In this document: one piece after another, positions 1 to 6,253 of the stretch
How positions within the stretch are numbered: the stretch's first letter is position 1
How the letters are laid out: the number at the start of each line of letters is the position of its first letter
NCBI GenBank assembly: GCA_013349725.1
Contig: DUZB01000259.1
Coordinates: 1 to 10,361 of the forward strand
Length of the DNA: 10,361 nt
Direction of reading: 5' to 3'
From: Deltaproteobacteria bacterium
Lineage (GTDB): Bacteria; Desulfobacterota; DSM-4660; Desulfatiglandales; Desulfatiglandaceae
Position numbers and translations under genes: made by a program
The notes under the pieces: generated by a model
Seen by the model: only the letters and a program-made list of their open reading frames with translations
Told to the model about the DNA's origin: nothing
The model's database searches: none

Positions 1-20
1 TATTTGACCCTATCCGGAAT

Positions 21-25
21 GGAGG
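21..25 (+). promoter_or_regulatory. Shine-Dalgarno of trkA (decides the start)
   Basis: GGAGG lies 8 nt before the GTG at 34. It supports GTG-34 over the in-frame TTG at 4, which would add ten residues ahead of the normal TrkA N-terminus (hydrophobic strand, then GAGEVG). Confidence 0.75.
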
Positions 26-33
26 ATGGTGCT

Positions 34-1392
34 GTGAAAATTATCATTCTGGGCGCTGGAGAAGTTGGCTTTCATACGGCGCAGAAACTGTCTCAGGAGG
101 GACAGGACGTGGTCCTTGTTGATCATGATCCCGAGCAGATCAAACGCGTGGCCGATAATCTGGATGTTCAGGTTTTCTTAGGTTCCGGCACCAGTCCCAG
201 GATATTGAGAGATGCCGGAATCGAGAATGCCGACCTGCTTGTTGCGGCCACCAACAGCGATGAGGTGAATATTATCGCATGCCTTCTTGCCAAGAATCTG
301 AACCGACTTCTTTTCAGGGTGGCCAGGGTGAGAAATGAGGAATACCTGCTCGATAAAAATCTTCTGGGAGATGATTTTATCGATATCGATCACATGATCA
401 ATCCCCAGTCGGAGATGGTCAGGAATATTCAGAGCCTGATGGAGATTCCGGGGGCGTCTGAAGTGATCGATTTCGCCGAAGGGAGGGTGAAACTGATCGG
501 CTTTACGGTCGTGGAGAACTCTCCCCTTGCCGGCATGCCAATGATTTCTGTCGGTGAACTTTCCCAGAAGATGCTCATCGGGGCCATTGTCAGGCAGAAC
601 CAGGTAATCATTCCCGGCGGAAAAGATACTGTTTTCGCAGGGGATATGGTATATGTGGTGATCCGCAGGGAAGATCTGGGCGAGATCCCCAGGTTGCTGC
701 ATCTGGATGCGGGAGTCCTTCGGAGAGTCATTATCATCGGGGCGGGACAGACGGGGATCTCCCTGGCCAGATTGCTGGATCATTCAGGAATTACGGCAAG
801 AATCATCGAAAAGGATACTCAGAAATGCATCCAACTTTCAGAGGAACTGAACCATGTGATTGTCATTAACGGAGACGGGGCGGACCGGGATTTGCTTCAG
901 GAAGAGAATGTGAAAGATGTGGATTTTTTAGTGGCCCTTACCGGCGATGAAGAAAGCAATATCCTGATTTCGCTCCTTGCAAAAGGATTGGGAGCAAAAA
1001 AGACCATCACCAGGGTCAGCAAAATGAGCTACATTCCCTTGATGTCCGCCATCGGGATCGATACGGTGGTGAGCCCCAGGCTATCTGCCGTGAGGGCCAT
1101 CCTGCAGCACATAAGGCCGGGGAAAATCATATCTGTGGTCCCGTTGAAAGGGGAGCGTGCTGAGGCGATTGAGGCAGAGGCGCTGGAAACTTCCGAAATC
1201 GTAAACACCCCGCTTTCCAAGGTGAAAATCCCAAAAGGAGCGTTGGTGGGGGCCATCCTCCGCGGTGAAGAAGTGATCATCCCCCGCGGGGACAGCGTTA
1301 TCAAACCCAAGGATCGCCTCGTGCTCTTTGCCCTTCAGAAAGTGGTTCCCAAACTGGAAAAACTGCTTACCGTCAAGCTGGAATATTTTTAA
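34..1392 (+). CDS. trkA: Trk system potassium transport regulatory subunit TrkA
   Basis: This is the cytoplasmic NAD(H)-binding, gating subunit of the Trk potassium uptake system; it docks on the membrane channel TrkH. The 452-residue protein is the usual full length (about 450-460) and has the duplicated RCK architecture: TrkA-N (about 1-130) with dinucleotide motif GAGEVG at 7-12 and acidic D30 ending the second strand, TrkA-C (about 140-225), a second TrkA-N with GAGQTG at 236-241 and E259, and a second TrkA-C (about 365-450). Both nucleotide sites look intact. GTG at 34 is preferred because GGAGG lies 8 nt upstream and translation then begins VKIIILGAGEVG, as in the family. The stop codon shares one base with the trkH start (TAATG), so translational coupling is likely. 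There is no signal peptide or membrane segment. I am very sure of the family. Confidence 0.96.
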   Translation: MKIIILGAGEVGFHTAQKLSQEGQDVVLVDHDPEQIKRVADNLDVQVFLGSGTSPRILRDAGIENADLLVAATNSDEVNIIACLLAKNLNRLLFRVARVRNEEYLLDKNLLGDDFIDIDHMINPQSEMVRNIQSLMEIPGASEVIDFAEGRVKLIGFTVVENSPLAGMPMISVGELSQKMLIGAIVRQNQVIIPGGKDTVFAGDMVYVVIRREDLGEIPRLLHLDAGVLRRVIIIGAGQTGISLARLLDHSGITARIIEKDTQKCIQLSEELNHVIVINGDGADRDLLQEENVKDVDFLVALTGDEESNILISLLAKGLGAKKTITRVSKMSYIPLMSAIGIDTVVSPRLSAVRAILQHIRPGKIISVVPLKGERAEAIEAEALETSEIVNTPLSKVKIPKGALVGAILRGEEVIIPRGDSVIKPKDRLVLFALQKVVPKLEKLLTVKLEYF

Positions 1393-2840
1393 TGCATCTT
1401 CGAATTGTCTTGCGCTTTACATCGATTCTGATCTTTTTTTTAGGCCTCTTCATGGCGGTTCCCCTGGTTGTTTCCCTCGGGTACAGGGATGGCAGCTCTG
1501 AGGCATTTGCCCTTTCCATGGCTACTTCGTTTCTCGTAGGCCTGGTCCTGTTTCTTTTCACGAGAAGCCGTCAAGAAGTCGTTCTGAATCACAGGGACGG
1601 GGTCGCGATTGTTACTCTTGGATGGATCATGGCAGGCCTTTTCGGAATGTTGCCTTATATCGCTTCAGGGAGTATCCCCGATTTCACCAATGCCTATTTT
1701 GAATCTCTATCCGGTTTCACGACTACCGGCGCCAGTATATTGACCGACATCGAATCCCTTCCGAAAGGGGTGCTTCTCTGGCGGAGCCTTACCCAGTGGA
1801 TCGGGGGCATGGGGATCATCGTTCTTTCCATTGCCATCCTTCCGTTTCTGGGTGTAGGGGGCATGCAGCTTTACAGGGCGGAAACCCCCAGTCCCGTTGT
1901 GGATAAGCTGAAACCAAGAATATCAGACACCGCCAAGATTTTGTGGAAAGTATACGTTGCCATTACCATCGTCCAGGTCATTTTTCTTCTGGGAGGAGGG
2001 ATGTCGGTTTTTGATGCATTCTGTCATGCCTTCTGCACCTTGCCGACCGGCGGATTTTCCACGAAAAATGCGAGCATTCTCGCCTATAACAGCGCCTACT
2101 TAGACACGGTTATCATCGTTTTTATGCTTCTTGCGGGGATAAATTTTTCTCTTCATTATAAAATGCTGAAAGGGGATAGGAAGATTTTTGGCAGGGATGA
2201 GGAATGCAGGGTTTTTCTGGTGGTTGTCGCCGTCTTTACGCTCCTGATAACTTTGGACACCTATGGGGGCGTTTATACTTCCTTTTTCCATGCATTCCGA
2301 CAGGCGGCCTTTCAGGTCAGTTCCATTATTACCACTACCGGTTTTGTTTCTGCCGATTATGAGAAGTGGCCTGCTTTTTCCCAGATCATCCTTTTGATCT
2401 GCATGTTCTTTGGGGCGATGGCCGGGTCTACGGGTGGTGGAATGAAATTCATGCGGATTATCCTGCTCATAAAGCACGGCTATCAGCAGATCATCCGCAT
2501 TATCCATCCCCACGCAGTCACCTCCGTGAAGCTTGGCGGAAGGGCGGTCCCTACGGAAGTTTTGAATGGCATCTGGGGCTTTTTCATCCTCTACCTGTGC
2601 CTCTTCCTCATCGCCACATTGGTCATGGCTGCATTGGGGCTGGATTTTGTTTCGTCCATCGGGGCCGTCGCATCGTCTCTGGGAAACGTAGGGCCTGGAT
2701 TGGGTATGGTAGGGCCAGTGAGAAATTATCTGGAGGTCCCTCTGGCGGGCAAATGGGTGCTGGTGGCGTGCATGCTCATAGGACGTCTGGAGATCTACAC
2801 TGTGATCGTTCTTCTGGCCCCGGAGTTCTGGAGAAAGTGA
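1392..2840 (+). CDS. trkH: Trk system potassium uptake channel subunit TrkH
   Basis: This is the inner-membrane, potassium-translocating subunit of the Trk system, of the SKT superfamily in which four membrane-pore-membrane repeats form one pore. The 482 residues match family length. All four selectivity-filter loops are visible: GFTTTGAS at 108-115, LPTGGFS at 217-223, TTTGF at 314-318 and LGNVGPG at 430-436, each with its key glycine (G113, G220 or G221, G317, G431 or G434). The intramembrane gating loop GSTGGGMK (345-352) and the C-terminal GRLE (464-467) are also typical. The ATG overlaps the trkA stop by one base and has only a weak GGAA upstream, so it is probably translated by coupling to trkA. 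TrkG is a paralogous alternative name, but pairing with trkA in one operon favours trkH. The protein appears intact. Confidence 0.96.
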   Translation: MHLRIVLRFTSILIFFLGLFMAVPLVVSLGYRDGSSEAFALSMATSFLVGLVLFLFTRSRQEVVLNHRDGVAIVTLGWIMAGLFGMLPYIASGSIPDFTNAYFESLSGFTTTGASILTDIESLPKGVLLWRSLTQWIGGMGIIVLSIAILPFLGVGGMQLYRAETPSPVVDKLKPRISDTAKILWKVYVAITIVQVIFLLGGGMSVFDAFCHAFCTLPTGGFSTKNASILAYNSAYLDTVIIVFMLLAGINFSLHYKMLKGDRKIFGRDEECRVFLVVVAVFTLLITLDTYGGVYTSFFHAFRQAAFQVSSIITTTGFVSADYEKWPAFSQIILLICMFFGAMAGSTGGGMKFMRIILLIKHGYQQIIRIIHPHAVTSVKLGGRAVPTEVLNGIWGFFILYLCLFLIATLVMAALGLDFVSSIGAVASSLGNVGPGLGMVGPVRNYLEVPLAGKWVLVACMLIGRLEIYTVIVLLAPEFWRK

Positions 2841-3117
2841 ATGACCTCTTTCAGCTTGGGCCAAAGTAGTTTGCACTTTCTCCAATTCGTGAAATCAGGT
2901 GTCAGGTGTCAGTGTTCAGTTTTGCGTTTTCATTTGTGTGGCTTTTTGCCTGATAATGCGAGGTAACCAGCGGATAGTAAGATAGATATCGCAACATCCA
3001 TTTTACTTCATTCCTGACACCTGACACCTGACACCTGAAACTTGGAAAGCAAACCAAGCCCTAATTCAAATCCGATATGCGGCAAAAGTGTAAACAGTGC
3101 ATGAAGGATGCCTTCTT
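2841..3117. other. Convergent intergenic region trkH / rpe
   Basis: This is 277 bases between the converging stops of trkH and rpe. I see no plausible gene. It holds an inverted repeat of 7-bp units (2895-3041, listed separately), a CTTGG...CCAAG pair at 3041-3058, and a small hairpin next to the rpe stop (3103-3119, listed separately). Confidence 0.7.
2895..3041. repeat. Inverted repeat made of tandem TCAGGTG heptamers
   Basis: The left arm reads TCAGGTG (2895), TCAGGTG (2902), TCAGTGT (2909), TCAGTTT (2916). The right arm reads CTGACAC at 3014, 3021 and 3028, then CTGAAAC at 3035. The 18 bases at 2895-2912 are exactly complementary to the right arm in two registers, 3014-3031 or 3021-3038, with about 100 bases between the arms. 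Each arm is a short tandem array with period 7. It lies between convergent genes, so a transcript from either side could fold into a long stem. I see no target duplication at its edges and no open reading frame inside. Its origin (small non-autonomous element, or slippage-generated repeat) is unknown. Confidence 0.85.
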
Positions 3118-3119
3118 TT
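3103..3119 (+). terminator. Possible weak terminator downstream of trkH
   Basis: GAAGG, ATG, CCTTC forms a 5-bp stem with a 3-nt loop, followed on the + strand by TTTT. It overlaps the last bases of rpe. The stem is short and the T run brief, so this is a weak call; it could stop trkH transcripts before they run antisense through rpe. Confidence 0.25.
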
Positions 3120-3768
3120 ACATCCTTTCTCTCATCAGGCGGATCGTCTTTCCGTAATCTTCGCTATAGAAAATGGCGGAACCGGCAACAAAGACGTCCG
3201 CTCCGGCAGAAGAGGCTTCCTGGATGGTATCAGGACTGATGCCGCCGTCTACCTGAAGCTCTACCTTATACCGGTGCTGATCCAGGGTTTCTCTCAGTTT
3301 ACGAATCTTGGGAACGACCGCTCTGATAAACTTCTGACGTTCAAAACCGGGATTGACCGTCATCAGCAGAACCATGTCCAGGTCCGGCAGGACGTATTCC
3401 AGGATATCCAATGGGGTGGCCGGATTCAGGGCGAGGCCCGCTCTTACTTTCTGTTCCTTGATATGTTCAATAGTCCTGTGCACATGGGGCAGGGTTTCCG
3501 CATGGACGGTGATGATGGAGGCCCCCGCCGCGGCAAAATCATCAATAAAAGAATCAGGGTCTGAAATCATCAGGTGAACATCCAAAGGGAGGTTCGTGAT
3601 TTTCCGGGCTGCCTTTACAACCAGTGGCCCCATGGTAATATTGGGTACGAAATGGCCGTCCATCACATCGATATGGATGTAATCGGCGCCTGCGGCTTCT
3701 ACTTTTCTGATCTCTTCCCCAAGGACGGAGAAATCTGCTGAGAGAATAGAGGGGGCAATTTTTTTCAA
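3118..3768 (-). CDS. rpe: Ribulose-phosphate 3-epimerase
   Basis: This cytoplasmic TIM-barrel enzyme interconverts ribulose 5-phosphate and xylulose 5-phosphate in the pentose phosphate pathway. The 216 residues match the family. The N-terminus KKIAPSILSADF is diagnostic, and the metal and catalytic residues are present: H32 and D34 in HIDVMDGHF, H65 in DVHLM and D174 in VDGGI. The oddity is the phosphate-binding loop, which in most homologues reads NPGFGGQ but here reads NPGFERQ (residues 139-145), replacing both glycines of the usual GFGG with Glu and Arg. All other signature positions look normal, so I keep the function. The start is TTG at 3766-3768, supported by AGGAG 6 nt upstream and by the family N-terminus. 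It lies about 100 bases downstream of the ferredoxin gene on the same strand and may be cotranscribed with it. Confidence 0.95.
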   Translation of the reverse strand: MKKIAPSILSADFSVLGEEIRKVEAAGADYIHIDVMDGHFVPNITMGPLVVKAARKITNLPLDVHLMISDPDSFIDDFAAAGASIITVHAETLPHVHRTIEHIKEQKVRAGLALNPATPLDILEYVLPDLDMVLLMTVNPGFERQKFIRAVVPKIRKLRETLDQHRYKVELQVDGGISPDTIQEASSAGADVFVAGSAIFYSEDYGKTIRLMRERM

Positions 3769-3774
3769 GGCCGG

Positions 3775-3779
3775 CTCCT
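3775..3779 (-). promoter_or_regulatory. Shine-Dalgarno of rpe (supports a TTG start)
   Basis: AGGAG on the minus strand lies 6 nt before the TTG start codon at 3768. No ATG or GTG nearby gives the conserved N-terminus, so this site fixes a rare-type start. Confidence 0.7.
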
Positions 3780-3813
3780 GTTCCGTAAGGAAATCATTGT
3801 TCGTGAAATAGTT

Positions 3814-3857
3814 CGACCTGCGCGATTCGTCACCTGTTTTATTAACCGCACAGGTCG
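3814..3857 (-). promoter_or_regulatory. Two overlapping hairpins in the ferredoxin-rpe gap
   Basis: Read on the minus strand (the rpe sense), CGACCTGT (3857-3850) can pair with ACAGGT (3837-3832; 6 bp, 12-nt loop) or with CAGGTCG (3820-3814; 7 bp, 30-nt loop). The two pairings exclude each other. Neither stem is followed by a T run. It could be a leader structure or chance, and I cannot assign a function. Confidence 0.25.
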
Positions 3858-3869
3858 GATTGTATCCGC

Positions 3870-4064
3870 TTACTCTTCTATGGTGATAGCTTCAGCCGGG
3901 CATTCCTGTGCAGCCTGCCTGACAACATCTTCGAATTTTTCAGGAATCTCATCCACCAGAACCATGGACATGAGTTCGTCTTCATCATACTTGAATACTT
4001 CAGGACAGAGGATGTTGCAGTTTCTGTCGCCCATACAGGTCCCTTTTTCAACGCTTGCTTTCAT
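3870..4064 (-). CDS. Small single-cluster ferredoxin with Asp in the cluster motif
   Basis: This 64-residue soluble electron carrier resembles archaeal and sulfate-reducer monocluster ferredoxins. Its motif is C10-x2-D13-x2-C16-x3-C20-P near the N-terminus and C55-P near the C-terminus, with the usual CPEVF and PAEAITIEE context. Aspartate replaces the second cysteine ligand, the same arrangement as in Pyrococcus furiosus ferredoxin, where the [4Fe-4S] cluster has Cys/Asp/Cys/Cys ligation and converts easily to [3Fe-4S]. By that comparison C10, D13, C16 and C55 are the ligands. C20 corresponds to a disulfide cysteine whose partner is absent here (V47). The start is well supported: AAAGGAG lies 6 nt before the ATG. 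It may be the first gene of a two-gene unit with rpe. The partner enzyme cannot be inferred from the neighbours. Confidence 0.93.
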   Translation of the reverse strand: MKASVEKGTCMGDRNCNILCPEVFKYDEDELMSMVLVDEIPEKFEDVVRQAAQECPAEAITIEE

Positions 4065-4197
4065 AATTTTCTCCTTTCTGGTTGGTTAAAAGTTCGAGCT
4101 TTTATGGTGGATTATGCCGCTTCGATAAATATGCCGGGTCTGACGCCCCCTGTCTGTTATCTCTCCATTTTTTGGTAAATGTAACACCGGGCGACCT
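4065..4197 (-). promoter_or_regulatory. Region between amgK-like gene and ferredoxin; possible promoter
   Basis: These 133 bases probably hold the ferredoxin promoter. The best sigma-70-like pair I can find on the minus strand is CAGACA (4156-4151), 17 nt, CATATT (4133-4128), matching the consensus at 4 of 6 bases in each hexamer. A perfect 6-bp inverted repeat TAAAAG / CTTTTA lies at 4087-4104 with a 6-nt spacer, just upstream of the Shine-Dalgarno; it could be an operator or the end of the upstream transcript. Both are weak, visual calls. Confidence 0.25.
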
Positions 4198-5274
4198 TCA
4201 AATCAACTCCAATCGAGAGTTTTGAGATTTTTCAATCCCCTCCACAAGATCTCTAAGGGGCGAAATCCTGGCATCCGTAATTTTGCCAGCCAGTTCACGC
4301 AGGCTTTTCACGGCGGAAGGGATGTAGGCTTCAAAATAGGTCTTTCCCATGACTTTGGAAAGGTGGGAAAAGGCGCCTAATATCTGCAGGTTCCTGAGGA
4401 CGGCAAGGGGATGAAAATGTTCCATGAAGGAATGCGCCAGATCGGGTCTGCGTTCTTCGAGAAGGTGCAGGTATTCGCACCGTATCTGCTCCCGTCTATG
4501 ACCGGAAAGGTTGGTGTAAGGATCAATGACGAGGGATGCAAGATCATAGCCCAGTGGACCGAACCGCCCGCCCTGCCAGTCAATGATGCCTGGCTCATCC
4601 TGTGAGAGCATGATATTTCTTGACTGAAAATCCCTGTGCATGAAAAAGGAGCTATCTGCCCTGGATGCGGTTTCCGCAAGATACTCAAAAGAACCGTCCA
4701 GTTCAGGCCACTCCTTTTTCAGCTGGAGATAGCCGTTTAAAAAGGCGGTGGTGAAGTAGTTCGCTTCATATTGCAGCATAACCCTGCGGTCATACCGCTC
4801 TGTCTGGCAGCACCAGTCTGAATGAAACCCTTCTGCCCCTTTGATCTGAAGAGAAATCAGTGTCCGCAAGACCTTTTTGTAGACGGGAATCGGATCATCC
4901 GATTTCAATACGTAATCCTGCAGGCTGATGTCCCCCAAGTCCTCCATCAGAAACCATCCTTTTTGAAGGTCGAAACGGTAGATTTCGGGGAGGGGTATTC
5001 CTTTGCGGCGAAGATGTTCTCCGATTCGCAGATAGGCTCGGTTTTCGGCGATGGATGGTGCGTCAATGGAGGGACTGGCCATGGCGATGAACGACTCTTC
5101 AGCGGAATCTGTGGAGACACGCCAGAAGGTCCTTTTTGATCCATCCCCCTGTAGCAGTGTGAAAAGAGGCTGTTGGGTCTGCATCCCCCTTTCACGCAGA
5201 AAATCCAGGACAAACGGTTCCAGGTCTGAACGTTCCTGCGTGTCGCTCTTACAGGATGCACGATTGGATATCAT
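4198..5274 (-). CDS. amgK: AmgK-like anomeric sugar kinase (APH-fold phosphotransferase)
   Basis: This is a probable cytoplasmic kinase of the aminoglycoside-phosphotransferase fold, related to AmgK (COG3178 type), which phosphorylates MurNAc or GlcNAc at C1 for peptidoglycan recycling. In its 358 residues I see a GDGSKRTF nucleotide loop (43-50), a hinge-like LMEDLGD (109-115), the catalytic loop HRDFQSRN (213-220, with D215 and N220) and the metal-binding IDWQGGRFGPLGYDLASL (231-248, D232). The last two closely follow the AmgK pattern (HRDYHSRN, then DFQ...GP..YDL), with W for F in DFQ. The start overlaps the end of the upstream nucleotidyltransferase gene by 26 bases, and AAAGGAAG lies 6 nt before the ATG, so the two are translated as a pair. 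Pairing with a MurU-like gene and a divergent nagZ supports the assignment. The substrate is inferred; it is not an antibiotic-resistance gene on this evidence. Confidence 0.8.
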   Translation of the reverse strand: MISNRASCKSDTQERSDLEPFVLDFLRERGMQTQQPLFTLLQGDGSKRTFWRVSTDSAEESFIAMASPSIDAPSIAENRAYLRIGEHLRRKGIPLPEIYRFDLQKGWFLMEDLGDISLQDYVLKSDDPIPVYKKVLRTLISLQIKGAEGFHSDWCCQTERYDRRVMLQYEANYFTTAFLNGYLQLKKEWPELDGSFEYLAETASRADSSFFMHRDFQSRNIMLSQDEPGIIDWQGGRFGPLGYDLASLVIDPYTNLSGHRREQIRCEYLHLLEERRPDLAHSFMEHFHPLAVLRNLQILGAFSHLSKVMGKTYFEAYIPSAVKSLRELAGKITDARISPLRDLVEGIEKSQNSRLELI

Positions 5275-6151
5275 GGGATACTTCCTTTCCTGAAGTTACA
5301 ATGCTGTCCATGATTCGTACGCCCTTCTTCACCCTCACATCATCCCAGAGGACGGATCCGGTAATTCCTGCGCCCTTTTCTATTACGGCGCCATTTCCGA
5401 TAACCGCCCAGTCTTTGATTTCCACCCCCTGCGCAATATGGCACTCTCGACCGGTCAGCAGCGGCGGTGTTTTGAGGTTTTCCCTGTTGGCAAGGAGATA
5501 ATTTTCCACGGTCCCCATGTCGCGCCAGTAATGTCCTTTGGTTACGTAACCCCGGATCCGCCTTCCATCACGCATGAGCTTCCTGTAAGAGTCCAGGATG
5601 CAGGAAAATCTACCGGGCGGGATATGGGACAGTACCTCATTTTCCATGATGTGAATTCCCGTGAAGGCAAACGCGCCCGGCAGGATGCGGGGGGAGATTT
5701 GCGTGATGTAGCCCCGGGCATCCATACAGACCTGGTTGAACGGCGGATGATCGTGAAGGACCATGGTTACGAGATTGCCTTCATTTTTGTGCGTCTCAAT
5801 GGCTCTTGCAAGATCGATATCGGTCAGGATATCTCCGTTTATTACCAGAAAAGGGCTCTCGTCCAGAAAATCCTCATTGTTTTTGATGCCGCCGCCGGTT
5901 CCAAGGATGACGGGTTCTACCCGCACTTTAATTGTTAGATCAGAGTACCTTCCATTCCCAAGATAGGAGACGACCATTTCGTGGAGATGGTGTGCATTTA
6001 CGATCACGTGGGTGACGCCAAAATGTTGCAGGTATTCCAGAGATCTGTCAATGACGGGCCTGTTTGCAACAGGCAGCAGTGGTTTTGGCATTTTCATTGT
6101 GAGCGGTTGCAGTCTCGTTCCCAGACCTGCCGCAAGGATCATTGCTTTCAT
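5249..6151 (-). CDS. murU: MurU-like sugar-1-phosphate nucleotidyltransferase with beta-helix tail
   Basis: This is a probable cytoplasmic nucleotidyltransferase that joins a sugar 1-phosphate to a nucleotide, most likely MurNAc-1-phosphate to UDP-MurNAc given its kinase partner. In the 300 residues the GT-A domain (1 to about 228) carries LAAGLGTRLQPLT (6-18), PKPLLPV (22-28, K23), LGTGGGI (83-89), the metal-binding NGD (105-107), FTGIHI (163-168) and WRDMGT (209-214). Residues about 229-300 add hexapeptide-like turns (IAQGVEI, IGNGAVI, VRVKKGVRI) typical of a left-handed beta-helix. Characterised Pseudomonas MurU is about 225 residues and lacks this tail, so mannose-1-phosphate guanylyltransferase or another NDP-sugar synthase remains possible. 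It is first in its operon and overlaps the kinase gene. The ATG is preceded only by a weak TGGAA. Confidence 0.75.
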   Translation of the reverse strand: MKAMILAAGLGTRLQPLTMKMPKPLLPVANRPVIDRSLEYLQHFGVTHVIVNAHHLHEMVVSYLGNGRYSDLTIKVRVEPVILGTGGGIKNNEDFLDESPFLVINGDILTDIDLARAIETHKNEGNLVTMVLHDHPPFNQVCMDARGYITQISPRILPGAFAFTGIHIMENEVLSHIPPGRFSCILDSYRKLMRDGRRIRGYVTKGHYWRDMGTVENYLLANRENLKTPPLLTGRECHIAQGVEIKDWAVIGNGAVIEKGAGITGSVLWDDVRVKKGVRIMDSIVTSGKEVSHDIQSCIL

Positions 6152-6253
6152 ATGGTTCCATTTTGTGTTAAAATTAAATGAGATTTACCGTTTCAGTGCG
6201 CAATCGTCAATCATAAAATTGACAACAGGCTGGTGAGAAAGGAGCGTTAAAGG
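6152..6253. promoter_or_regulatory. Divergent promoter region between murU-like gene and nagZ
   Basis: These 102 bases must drive both directions unless transcription reads through. A perfect inverted repeat GTCAATCATAAAATTGAC (6206-6223; 6-bp arms, 6-nt spacer) sits in the centre. Its left arm gives a minus-strand TTGACG (6210-6205), a good -35 for murU, with a poor -10 TAAATC 17 nt on. Within it on the + strand, TAAAAT (6214-6219) matches a -10 at 5 of 6 bases, with a weak TTTCAG 17 nt upstream, for nagZ. The nagZ Shine-Dalgarno AAAGGAG is at 6238-6244. That the palindrome is an operator shared by both units is inference. Confidence 0.4.

Noticed and set aside
4..33. TTG at 4 as the trkA start
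   Set aside because: GTG at 34 has a good Shine-Dalgarno and gives the family N-terminus; the extra ten residues do not resemble TrkA.
178..783. 201-codon open frame antisense to trkA
   Set aside because: It lies wholly inside a well-recognised gene, has no family resemblance and is His/Pro/Asp-rich as antisense shadows are.
2100..2885. 261-codon open frame antisense to trkH
   Set aside because: Highly charged, low-complexity composition without motifs; it is opposite the TrkH membrane segments and pore loops, so it is a shadow.
2895..3041. CRISPR-like array
   Set aside because: The units are 7 bp with no unique spacers, and there are no cas genes.
3041..3058. CTTGG...CCAAG hairpin as the rpe terminator
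   Set aside because: Five-base stem with an 8-nt loop and no adequate T run on the minus strand.
3097..3564. 155-codon + strand frame over rpe
   Set aside because: It overlaps the conserved rpe coding sequence and shows no recognisable domain.
4198..5274. Aminoglycoside resistance gene
   Set aside because: It has the APH fold, but the motifs and the paired MurU-like gene point to an AmgK-type sugar kinase.
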